The notes under the pieces were generated by a model. The model saw only the letters and a program-made list of their open reading frames with translations, was not told the DNA's origin and did not search any database. From assembly GCF_002443255.2 (NCBI RefSeq), contig NW_019211454.1, positions 15,116,243 through 15,180,242 on the forward strand: DNA of 64,000 bases. Direction: 5' to 3'. The DNA comes from Varroa destructor. Lineage: Eukaryota; Arthropoda; Arachnida; Mesostigmata; Varroidae. Position numbers and translations under genes: made by a program. Below, piece by piece: positions 51,684-62,304 of this stretch; the stretch's first letter is position 1, and the number at the start of each line of letters is the position of its first letter.

Positions 51684-52396
51684 TTGACCCCCCTCTCCTA
51701 TCCCCCCACCCACCTAGCCTTCCACTTCAATCTCCGACTGGCGGAGCCTGTCGCGGCAAAGTTTAGTTCATTTTCTGTTATGATGTCGTCGTCGTCGTCG
51801 CCATTACCAGCGCCGTCGTTACTGCTACTAGGGCCTTCGGGCTGGCGCGCTTTGACCTGCTCGCTGCCTTCGGCGGGGCCTGGCAAGACTGGGTTGGGCC
51901 GCCTTCTGTTTAATGAAGGCCCGCAGACCCGAGAGTGGTCGGCCAATAAGAAATATGGATGGACGGATACCAACTGCGGCAGCAGACGCGGGTTCGGGAG
52001 CACCGTCGCCGTCACCGCTACGAGAGCCCACGGCACATGCTTTCGCGGGTGCGCAAGCTTGGTTGAGATGGTGGCTTTCTCCTTCCGTCGAAGTATGTGT
52101 AGCGAGAAGACTCCACCCGGTGAGGCTGCATGAGTCCTTTTACAGGGGCAGGTACAAGCTTAGTGCGTCCTGTTCGAAGAGATGTATTGGTACTGGTAGT
52201 GGAAGTCCTGCTGGTATTAGGAGTAGTGGCAAGGTTGAGGCTACAATCGGGCCAGTTCCTCCACGGATTTGCTGCTGCCGGCCGAAGCCTAGCAAACCTG
52301 GCAAGACTTACCTAGGCTCCCTGTTGTCCTATATAACGGTTATCCCTGATCTCTCCCCTACTTCGCCTGAACCTCCAGCGTCCCCCGTTGCATAGC
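51684..52396 (+). other. GC-rich island with stacked ORFs, possible exon
   Basis: Two plus frames (51684-52133, 149 codons; 51913-52395, 160 codons) and a minus frame (52036-51698, 112 codons) overlap. A strong pyrimidine tract ending ccacctag (AG at 51715-51716) could be a plus-strand acceptor. After it, the first frame has an ATG ATG at 51780 followed by a Ser run and a hydrophobic stretch (PAPSLLLLG) that faintly resembles a signal peptide. The Ser/Asp run comes from a GTC/GTCGTC trinucleotide repeat at 51786-51800. No known family in any frame. It could be a promoter or UTR exon, a fast-evolving secreted protein, or non-coding DNA. Confidence 0.25.
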
Positions 52397-52419
52397 CCCA
52401 TAAAAATCTCGCACATTAG

Positions 52420-54480
52420 CCCAGTACCGTATGATCCGCCCCTCTTTTTGCTTTCTATGGGAACGACAACAGCCCGACTTGTCAATTATTAATCAACAAT
52501 GGAATGGCAACGATGGCCAACGACAGGAGTAACGAAAATCTGCCGTGGCGAGAATGCGACATTGAGCGCGCACCAATAGGGTGCTAACACGAGCACGATT
52601 CATCCATAGGACTTTGATTTGCTTCAACTTGTGTGTTCTGCCCTGAGATGCGATGTACTTAAACCTTTTTGTTCGCTAAGATTTGCACGAGAGATTTCCA
52701 TCGATTAGTCGTAAGCTACTGATAAGCGAGAGATGTCGGCTGGTTATTACACCGTTGAGATACTCCACTGGATCATAGGTATGGATTACTATATAGTGTG
52801 TCAAAAGCAGTCAGTCACTTAATACATTTCTCAGACGTTAAATTCAGATTTTACGAAGCCTAGCTAAGATCACTGAAAGCCACATTTGTGGATAGAATGT
52901 ATGTTCTTTAAACTGTTTACTTTTTTTCTTTAATTTATGTCTCGGTATATCGCTTCGGTTCCAACTGCTATCTAAGACTCGATGTTTATCCAGAGTGTAT
53001 TTTGTCCCCTGAAATTCTCACTGAAGTTCGTAAGCTAAGAAGTGAACAACGCCGTATAGTCATAAAAGGCAAAATGGTACGATTTTTCCAGAATTGGATA
53101 AGGCAGAATTTTATTTCTACGTGTATGTCCTGGCTTTTTGCGGAACTTAATATTGGAAAGAGTGTTTTCTGTAAAATTTCTGAAAAAAATAACACCCAAC
53201 AACAAACAAAACTGCTTGTTTTTTTGTTGGGTATTATTTTTGCCTAAAGACTTGTGATCTGTGAGTAATTCAAATATTGTTGTAGCGAGAACTAGTCCGT
53301 ACACCTTTAGTTGTAAGGCGGGCATCATATCAAACTCTCAAAATAAGCTTCAATTTTCTTATACTAGTTGAGTTTTTGACACCACCTCACTTGGCACATG
53401 AACGTGAGTACGACGAGTATTCTGTAACGCATAAGGCTATCTTGTGAGGTTAGCATGATAGAAGATCGAAGCCATACGCTTCAAATCGGCTTGAGTCGTG
53501 TCATAGGTTGCAAGTCAATTTCAAACAGCAGTATAACTTTACTACGGGTGTTCTTGCTAGTTTTCGCCGACGCAAATCCTCTGCAACAAGTTTGATTTGA
53601 GCGTGTATTATCACATTGTCTTCAAGGGTTTGTGATCTTCCCTTTACCTTCAAAACTAAGTAGGCCAAATAGGCAATAGACCGCATTCAAGCTTTCCTCT
53701 GCGAATCCATCAAATCGATTCTGCTTCCCTATTGTGTGCCTGGCCGCGTTATAGCAGTATATGTAAGCACAATATACTTTGTTTTTCAAGTTTGGACTGC
53801 GAGGACCCGATTTTATGCGAATCAAGAACAGAGTAGAGAATTCTGAAGTTTCCTTACAACAGCAGGTATAGAGTGTTTGTGATACGATACCAAATATTCG
53901 ATCTATTTCCTTTGGGACGCCGAACCATTGGACGATTCTTTGGCAAATTAACTAGAGAACTACAGTTCTTACCATGCGGGTAGAATTTTTTCTTGAAAAA
54001 AAAACAGGTATCGAAACAGCAGTGATTCTTGTAAAATAATTTATTTCTTTTAAAATCTATTAGATTATCTTCTTATATACTTCTGTGACAGATAGTAGTG
54101 TATGTATTATACATTGCTACAAAAACAAATGTCCATTGAATTCAAAAGCAATACATTTAAGTTGACTCTTCCAAAAAATTAATTACAAACATACATCTTG
54201 TATTACTATTACGTAATATTTGCTATTATTGAACGATGCACTGCAGAGATCGAGCCACATAGCATGCTTTTAGTTTCTCTTAACTGCCTTTAAAAAAAGG
54301 CAGAAAATTTGAGTAATCGTGTTTCGCTTCCTCTATTTTCGTGTGGTTCTAAGTGGTTCGTCATAAAAAAGAGTTCTCAACCAGTAACAGTCTTTCTATC
54401 ATTGTATCCAAAAATGGACCCATTGATAACCGCTGGATGAGATAGTAGCTATTACTTGAAACAGCTACCGTTATTATTAT
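52420..54480. other. AT-rich spacer
   Basis: No supported gene. It contains the inverted repeat at 53185-53241, over which both strands have short open frames (plus 53002-53247; minus 53328-53035). Confidence 0.4.
53185..53241. repeat. Inverted repeat, 18-bp arms
   Basis: AAAAATAACACCCAACAA (53185-53202) pairs with 53224-53241 with one mismatch. The 21-nt loop is itself partly pairable. It could be a snap-back duplication or a tiny MITE-like end pair. Confidence 0.85.
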
Positions 54481-54636
54481 TGGTCGAAGAGAAAGCGAAT
54501 ATACTTTGCATCGGTAGCGTTGCCCCTGAAGTTCCGAGGGGCATTCGTTCCTCTGAATTCTCTCCCTACATTCCCCTTTGGACAAGCTCGTCCCACGAGC
54601 AGTCACAGCGAGTCTCGGAAAGTCAGCCCACGCTTG

Positions 54637-54640
<4 letters not shown>

Positions 54641-54687
<47 letters not shown>

Positions 54688-54691
54688 CTCT
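54641..54691. repeat. (TC)n microsatellite
   Basis: About 25 TC units with one interruption (TCGCTC) at the right end. It produces the long Ser-Leu run in the overlapping plus frames, which are therefore not taken as genes. Confidence 0.97.
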
Positions 54692-54699
54692 ATGTCTAT

Positions 54700-55504
54700 G
54701 GAGCTCTCATGACACCCAGAAGCACCCGCTTGCCCCTACGCCCCCGTTTATGTCTGTTCGACGTTTTGCCCCTAATTTTCCCTCTTTGCAGAAAACCGAG
54801 GACAGTCTACCTAAACCAACTACCACCATAGCTCTGGAGCACACATCTCTGGGTGTGTCGACACTGAGACCAAGCAGCCGCGGACAGGGCAGGCAGCGTT
54901 GGCAGGCATTGGAAGGTTGTCCTGCTGGCGATGCGCTGCGACAGATATTGCAGCGTCGAACTGTGCGTCACGTTCTGGGTGGAGTTTGCCCCCCAGAAAT
55001 AACGGCTCCTCTGCGTCCACTACCGGTTAGGGTACATTGGTGTAACATTCTGCCCCATTTATACAGTTGGCTAGATGTGCAGTCAGCGGTCTCATCCGCC
55101 AGTGCCAAACGATGAACCCCACTTGTCTCCCCACCCTCTCTTTCTTTCTCTTTCGCCCCTAAACTTCATTGGCGATGACGGACTCATTAAAAAATAAGCC
55201 ACTGAAACTCCCAGGAGGCCATCTTCTGTCATTCGTCACGAAAGAAGATATAGAACCCGCAAAGGGTCATGGGCCAGTTTCATCTAAGGGTTGCTTCGGG
55301 GCCCTATCCTGGCTGATACTACGTTACAAAGGCCCAGCTTCAGCGAGAGCTAGCGGCCGTCACTCGGTAGCCGGTATCCAGGAATTGTCTAGTATGTGCT
55401 GTATGGATCAAAGAGAAGACCATAGAATAGAGTTAGGGTCTGAAGTGTGGGGAGCAACCAATGTGCAGCTGGTCAGAACCGGTCGAAGTTATTGTACATT
55501 GTAG
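54700..55504. other. GC-rich region with plus-strand ORFs
   Basis: The frame reaching 55115 continues about 140 codons past the TC repeat without a recognised domain (fragments such as GQGRQRWQALEGCPAGDALR). A second frame runs 55169-55504 (111 codons, ATG in gcgATGGCGATGAC-like context). Neither has membrane or signal features. Possible unknown exon or non-coding GC-rich DNA. Confidence 0.2.
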
Positions 55505-55793
55505 TTAGTCAATGTTCACAGACGTTACGGACGCGCAGGGGCATATAGACGAGCAAGCGCACAAAGGACACGATTGAAGAGCTACATTGTACAAGTTGAA
55601 GAATCGGCGGTTAAAAGCCTCCAAAAAATTAGTTTTCTAGCTTTACTGCTTGTTGTTTTATTGAAAACAAATTGCGGCCGGCACTAGGATACATATCTGT
55701 AAAAACGGGCATCGCTTTTCAACCAACATTTTCATTGCTTTGCCGTGTGTAGTTTAGTGTGTACGCATTCGGTTCCCAATCTGAATCTCCATG

Positions 55794-55843
55794 CGTGTCC
55801 TATTATATTCTAAAGAAACATCTTTAGAATATAATAGGACACG
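55794..55843. repeat. Perfect hairpin, 23-bp arms, 4-nt loop
   Basis: The arm CGTGTCCTATTATATTCT... (55794-55816) is matched base for base by its reverse complement at 55821-55843 around the loop AACA. No mismatch exists over 23 bp, so the structure is young or maintained. Confidence 0.97.
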
Positions 55844-58539
55844 TTTAAGTGACGATTTCTTACTGATTCCTAGATTTTAGGTTAATCTGTACGTAATAAT
55901 GAACGTGAAAGAAAATCGTATTTTTATTTGGGACAAGTGAAACATTGTTACATTCAAACGTACGGACAAAATTAACTTATGTACACTAATAGTAATAAGG
56001 CATCAAAACTTACACTTCGAAACTCCAAGATCTGAGTGTGAGCCTAAAGTCATGAAGTACGGCTAAAGTTGACACCTAACGCTTTGTGTGATTTCTGAAA
56101 TAAGTAAGATTATGTTAGTCATCGATATGAGTTACGGAAAAGTTTGAAGATCGTCGAATTTAATCAAATGGAAAATATGAGCTAAAGACGGTAGTTTCAG
56201 CCTGTTTGACGCGATAACAGTACCGTCCCTATTATAAGACTAAAGCCTTGAACCACGGTAGTTAACCGGAGTACCCTGTCGGATACGTATATTTATATTT
56301 ATAACTATACACCAGAAGTAAATCTCTTTGAACCAGAAACAAGAATTCTTATGCTTTCTTTGTATCTCTTATATGTATAGAACATCTTTTATAACATATG
56401 TTATAATATAATAAGTACTAAGACGTATACGGAAATTATTTTTTGTAAAATATTGACGAACAGATATACTTTACTCATCTCAGCGCAGTCGTCATTGAAT
56501 GAGATAAAAGGACTATTATGAGCATTAACTGAAACATCTATCGCATTTGTTACCACAAGAGCCATTGTGACATTCAACTTAATACTGTTCATCGACGGTC
56601 GTGTTTTTATGCATGGAACCGATTTCTCTTCGTTTCCATATTTGTTTAAAAGATGATTCACAAAAACAAACATTTCGCTGGTCTTATAGTATTTTCCTAT
56701 TACTGTAACAATATGCAACCCCCGCGTTTAGTATTTGACGACGTGGCCTTTTATCAAAATCGACTGATTGAAGCTGATCAAATCGCTCGCTCTTCAACAG
56801 AGCGTATCTTCAGGAGAATCTGAAATTTGCACATGCAAAATGAGGCTATAAAAGGGCGATGAGATTCGTCACAGATCCTCTGTGGTGGAATGGGGCTCCA
56901 ATAGAGTGAATCAAAGTGGTCGAGAAACAAAGGGATGAGATAACGGCGCCAGGGTGGTGTCTGAGGTGACGATGAAGTCTGGAAAATGCATCGTTCAATC
57001 AGATAAAAAGCGAAAAACTGAGCGGTAAACGGTCAGGATGAAGTAAAGTTGTCTCTATTTCTTCACTGTTAGAAATGCGCATATGGAATGAAACACGGCC
57101 ATAGGATAACTTCCAAAAAGTAAAGGTCATTTATAGAAAAAAGAACTAAGGGAAAACATCTAGCATAGTTCACTTTGAATACAAAAAAAGGCACCTTGTT
57201 AACTAAATGCCCTTCCGGTCACATTACTTATATTTCAATTGTTTCTTTATGTAAAACCATAAATAATTGTTACCGGTAAATATGAAATGTTATTGATCGA
57301 TTTGAGGCTTTTTACTTTGTCGGGCTTATTGTAGTGTTAAATAAGTGTGTACCGGCCAAAGGATTATCGTAGTCAATAATCATAGGCTAACTTTGTTAGT
57401 TGATTTACTTTGTCCGTAGTTATCTAAATGAATCTGTCTAGCTTTGGGTACGAATTCACCTACATAGTGTAAAGTATTTTACCCCCTATCTCGAGCTTTA
57501 GGTCCAGTATCGCCGTCAGGCACAGTTCTATTAGATAGCTGGCTGGCTTCCAGCAAGAAATGAAATTACATATCTCTATAACATAGACTTTGATAAAGAC
57601 CAAATTATTTTTGTGTGACAAAGGGCCAAACTGAAGTCTGTCCTGAGGGGTGAAAAATGAACGGCATTTTCGTAATTTTTTTGCGTACAATTTTCGCTTG
57701 TCGAGCAAAAATCCTAGAATTAAAACGGCACGACCTAGAAAAGAGTTTTTAACAAATTTTTTTTAAATCAATTCGAATGTAACAGGGGCAAATTATTTGT
57801 TCATATAGTGTTCTCGATAACGCTTGAGAACTTGTGAAGCAGCTGAGTGTAAAAGTCGCTTAGTCTTTCGAGACCTGCGTTGCAGACATAAAATTGGGTT
57901 TTTTAAAAACTAATACATTTTTTTCAATGTCTACTACAGAGCAGAACAATATATCTTTGTATTATCTACTTGTTTGGCTTCTTCAGTACCTCAGTATTCA
58001 TAAAGAAAGTTACGATTAGCTTTATGATGAGATAGCGCAGTAGATAACCCGGACCGTTAACCGCAATAGGGCGCAAGATAACGAACATGAGACACCTACA
58101 GACAGTGTTACAGCAGCGGAAATTTATGTAGCCGAACAATCAATTAAAGGAAACAAAAGTGTTAAAGCAATACCATAGAACTATCAAAAAATTATCGAGC
58201 AAGATAATAAGATATTCCAACAAAATAGTTGCCTAACTCGAACAATGCAATGAATTTATAGAAACTAAAAAGCGAACTGACCGCAACTGATTAGTGATAG
58301 GGATAATCCCAATACCGGGTCAGTGTAATTGGCTCGCATTCGGTTTTAGGAAGGTATATTATAAATATTGGCTTTTTCATTACAGCGAATCGTTAACGTT
58401 TAGCAATCTTCCAATCAGTCCCTACGAAACAGGCTATTTCACATCATCAAAGGTCCCTGATAGGGACCGTTGTGTTGGTATTGCCCATAACTTTATGCGC
58501 ACTCACCATTGACTCAATGTTCGTATTATTCTCCTAAGT
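55844..58539. other. AT-rich spacer with unassigned minus ORFs
   Basis: Minus frames 56718-56401 (105 codons, ATG start, hydrophobic C-terminus ISVYVLVLIIL) and 57708-57460 (82 codons) have no recognised family. Confidence 0.25.
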
Positions 58540-58860
58540 TTTCTTTCAGCTGTAGGAAGGCTGTCGGTACTCCCGTCGATACCGTTAGGCTTACTGTACC
58601 TGCTACGAAGTCTATGGTCCATAGTGGCTCCGCCCTGTCAAGGGAAGTGTGAGTTCGGTGAGGGACTACGTCCGAACCTCGGCGAAACGAACCACAGTTC
58701 TACGCACGGCAGCGGAAGGACGAGCTCCGAGGTACAGGAGCCAAACCTAAGGGAGCACCTAGAGACGCCTCCCCCGTTAGCTGACGCCGTTGCTTGCTCA
58801 TCTCTAGCCATCAGGGCACGAATGCCCTTTTACAGCAAGTAGCAACAGGCGAACTAGGTA
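58540..58860. other. Small GC-rich island
   Basis: A plus frame at 58624-58842 (72 codons) gives a hydrophilic Gly/Pro/Ser-rich peptide with no recognised domain. A donor-like CTAG|gtaaac follows at 58858-58859. Confidence 0.2.
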
Positions 58861-61370
58861 AACTGATAGATATTTTTTTATGTGCGCAGGCATGTTGGTT
58901 GACTTAATTTTATGCCTGAATAGCTTGTAGTTTTTATGTAATATGAAGCGTTGACAGTCACAGACGTCTCCAGTCACACTAGAGAGAATTTGCTACTACG
59001 AACTGTGCCGAAGTGAGAACAGATAGTCAATAGAGACAAACGGGAAATAACATCCAGGAAACAATAGAGATCGATAGCCACCATTCATATTAAGAGAGAA
59101 ATTAATGGCTAATAGAACCTGGTCCCTATGAAGAGCTATAAAAGCCGTTTATTTATAATCCTATATTAAGCCGATCCCTATGCGCATACAGATTTAACTA
59201 CTTTCGAAACGTACAAAAGCATGAAATAACGGAATCTGTGTTGAAAAAAAACACAAATACGTGCAAAAAAATAAAGCATTCACATTTCACACACACATCG
59301 AATTGCGCGTTTTAGAATATGACATGTACTAAGCAATAATGGGCGCCAACGTTCGAAATTATGACAGAAAATACAGAAGGTATGCAGATCTGTACGTAAG
59401 GGGACGTTTTTTTTTGTGAATCCACTCAACAGAGTAGTGTCGATCCGAAATCTTGCGTTCGCGATCTCCAGGGTAGTTCAGTACTTCTGTAGTATCAAGC
59501 ATCATTGCATCCTAATGCAGCATACAACAGGATGTCTATTTGAATCGAGTAATCCCGAAGTCTCTTCACACAAACAATCTCTAGCTGGCCGTAGGGAATT
59601 AAACTATACAATCGTGCCGTAAGCTACTGTTTATCTTGTCGCAGAAATACAATATCACTTACTACTAACCTCTGCATTGATTACTTAGTCATGTTATGAA
59701 GGGCTTGTGAAACTATATATTTTTAGCTATTTGCAACTGTTCAATTGCAAAAACTATATAAAAATCAATTTTATATTAGAGTCTTTGGGAACGTTTCGGA
59801 TATTTTAGTGTGAAGAAGATTATCTCCGATGAACCATTTCCGCGATAATCGTCCACCCAAAGCGACCAGGTCGTATGGACTTGTGTTGGCAAAAAGTAGC
59901 ACGAATTACATATACACATATATAAACGGGGAGATACATATATAAACGCTTATTTGTTTATATGTCTTGAACGGCGTATGTATTAGACGATTCAATGTAC
60001 CTATCCCTAGGCTGAGACCTGCAGCAGTTGACCGACAGGCGACCTGTGACGAGGTGAAGATTTCTTTATACTTTTAATTAATAGATGATTACGAACGGGT
60101 AACATAACTGCAGCTGCTTCGGTCAAAGGTAGTTTGTGAACAGCATTGATAAATAACTATTATGACTTAGTTAATTAATAACGTGAATAAAATTCCTGAG
60201 CCAAATTAGCCGAGTATCATCATCGTTACCCGGACCCTCTCCAGCGACGGCTTAAATATCGGCATTTAAATTTCAAACGTTTAACCCTTACCGAGATTAC
60301 AATATTCCACAATGAACATCGCCGAACACCGAATAACACGCTAAATACCCTGACGTACATAAATACGACGATCAGTCAATTGGGTTGTCTAAAACACTTC
60401 GACTCAACCTTACGCTCACGCGACGACAAGTATCCAGCCCAGTTAGTTTGTCAATAGCCTCGAATGTCTATCGTGCCGGTGAATGCGTCTCGCGCACTCC
60501 AAAATGTACGAACATCCATGTATGTACAACGTCATAAGGAAAACGATGTTGACTTCTGCCAGAAGTGGACTTCAAACAGCCCACAAGAAGTGGCGCGGGA
60601 TGAATGGGTATGCCTCCCCAGATAGACCACTCCACTGAAGTGCGGTGTAGTGGGCCGTTATGGGCTAAGGCGCGCTGTACTATTTTCAACTGGGGCAAGA
60701 AGATCATCTCCATGCAACGGGATCGCACTGACGGGCATGCGGGCGGTAATTTTTAGGGAAGCTACGCAGGAAACCACACGATGAACATTCGGTGCCTTGG
60801 GAACTGAAAGACGTTCTTTACACTGCCACTGACCGGGAGCAGACTCGCCACACCCACTTACCTCATATAGATCTGACGGAGCATCTTAACTCCATCAACA
60901 TCACCGTGTCAGATCAAAATGATTAGCTCTACTGAGGAGAAACGTGCAAATTTTGTGTTCAATCTAGGGCACCGCCAATGAATGGCTCACGCGCAGAATT
61001 CATCAAGTGCTCAAACGAGCACGGTGTACCTACGATCATTGCGGTAGAAACAATACTAATCTTAGTAATAATAAGAAAAATTAAACGTTCTTATTTAAAA
61101 CATGAACGTAATATTTTCCTATTATATTTTTGATCGTAATAGGTACTTTCGTTGCTCAAAGAATCTAGGATTCTTCAACGACAAATAAATATATGTCTCA
61201 AAGTGAAACACAGGTTCAAACGGTTGGCCTTCTTCGGCACGAGACGGAGCTTGTTTTCGCCAGTTTTCCATTTGCTCCTAATAATTTTTTTTAAATTTCA
61301 GTAGGACATGAAATAGTTTTACCGTAAATTACAGAGATAGAGTGATTCTTTTAGTTTCAAAAGTATTTTC
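58861..61370. other. Spacer, no supported gene
   Basis: AT-rich, with a GC-richer patch at about 60420-60840 whose minus frame (60728-60468) resembles nothing known. A loose inverted repeat occurs near 59710-59765. Confidence 0.35.
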
Positions 61371-61371
61371 A

Positions 61372-61818
61372 ATGAAGGAAAGCGGCTGCTTAGTGTGTTC
61401 GTCTTATAATTTGATTAGATCCACGCATAGTCTGTTGTTCTTCAGCCAGTTGCAAACAACACAAGGAAGAAAGCAAATCGCTTCTCACGTGAAGGAAATC
61501 ATCTTCCTTCTACAGGCAATCTTCATAGACCGATCGCACCCTAACGTAGTACAACCACTGAATTTGCTTAATCAACTATGTTTTTTCAGTACACTTGAAT
61601 TGCTGGAGATTTTTTCTGCTAAACTAACAAGGCAGCAATTTAAGTCAGCCCCGTGCCCAATAACGAGAACTTTGGACTCCATAACTTTCCGTAACCTCTA
61701 CAGAAGTCCATGTAGAGAAGCATTTCAATGTAAAATTTGCCATAACTTCGCCATTAACTGCCTTCCCTGCTGTACCCAACACCGGTCGTGTGGAACCGAC
61801 GTAAATGAAGGTGACTGA
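61372..61818 (+). other. Unassigned ORF with Cys-rich C-terminus
   Basis: From ATG at 61372 the frame runs 148 codons to TGA. Two strong acceptor-like tracts lie inside it (gttgttcttcag ending 61445, and tatgttttttcag ending 61590), so it may hold one or two exons instead of a single-exon gene. The middle is leucine-rich and helix-prone (HVKEIIFLLQAIF, LNLLNQLCFF), and the C-terminus has CKICHNFAINCLPCC with later His/Cys, which could bind metal. No family recognised; the overlapping minus frame 61914-61645 is less convincing. Confidence 0.25.
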
Positions 61819-62304
61819 ATAAGTCAGAGGGCGCAGACGCTTTGAAGTATTGAGACAGGATAGGGACTCGAGGCTGATGGCTACCCGCAGGGCGCCGGGA
61901 CTAGCGAAACTCACAGATCATCACTCATCACCCTAAGCGGCTTGACTTCCGCTAACAGATTGACCAGTACTCGGAGGGGGGTCAGTTGGGGGCCAGGCTG
62001 TTCTACCGCTGAAGTGGCCGCCACGTCCTACATGAAACGCTGGAGACACCGTTATAGCGGCCGTCCCATTGGTGAGAATATCGCGCCTGCGAGGAGAAGT
62101 TGCCTCTGGCAGAAACCGTTGCCTCGAAGCGGATGCCCGTTTGTTACCACCCGCTATTCGATAGCAGTCGAGCGACCCGTAATGCGTTTTAAAGTGGCCC
62201 TCCAGATGACACCCTGGGCTGGCGGCCCCGAATTGAGCCGAGAGCAGTCTTGGGAGCCGACACCGACGACGGCTGCCGCCACTGCTTGCGAACTTCTAAC
62301 ATAA
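61819..62304. other. GC-rich island
   Basis: A plus frame at 61942-62304 (120 codons, Arg/Thr/Ala-rich) overlaps other frames and has no recognised domain. The composition resembles the islands at 44, 51.7 and 54.7 kb. Confidence 0.2.

Noticed and set aside
54456..55115. 219-codon ORF as one gene
   Set aside because: Its first half is the (TC)n microsatellite read as Ser-Leu; only the part after about 54.7 kb could be meaningful, and it has no recognised domain.
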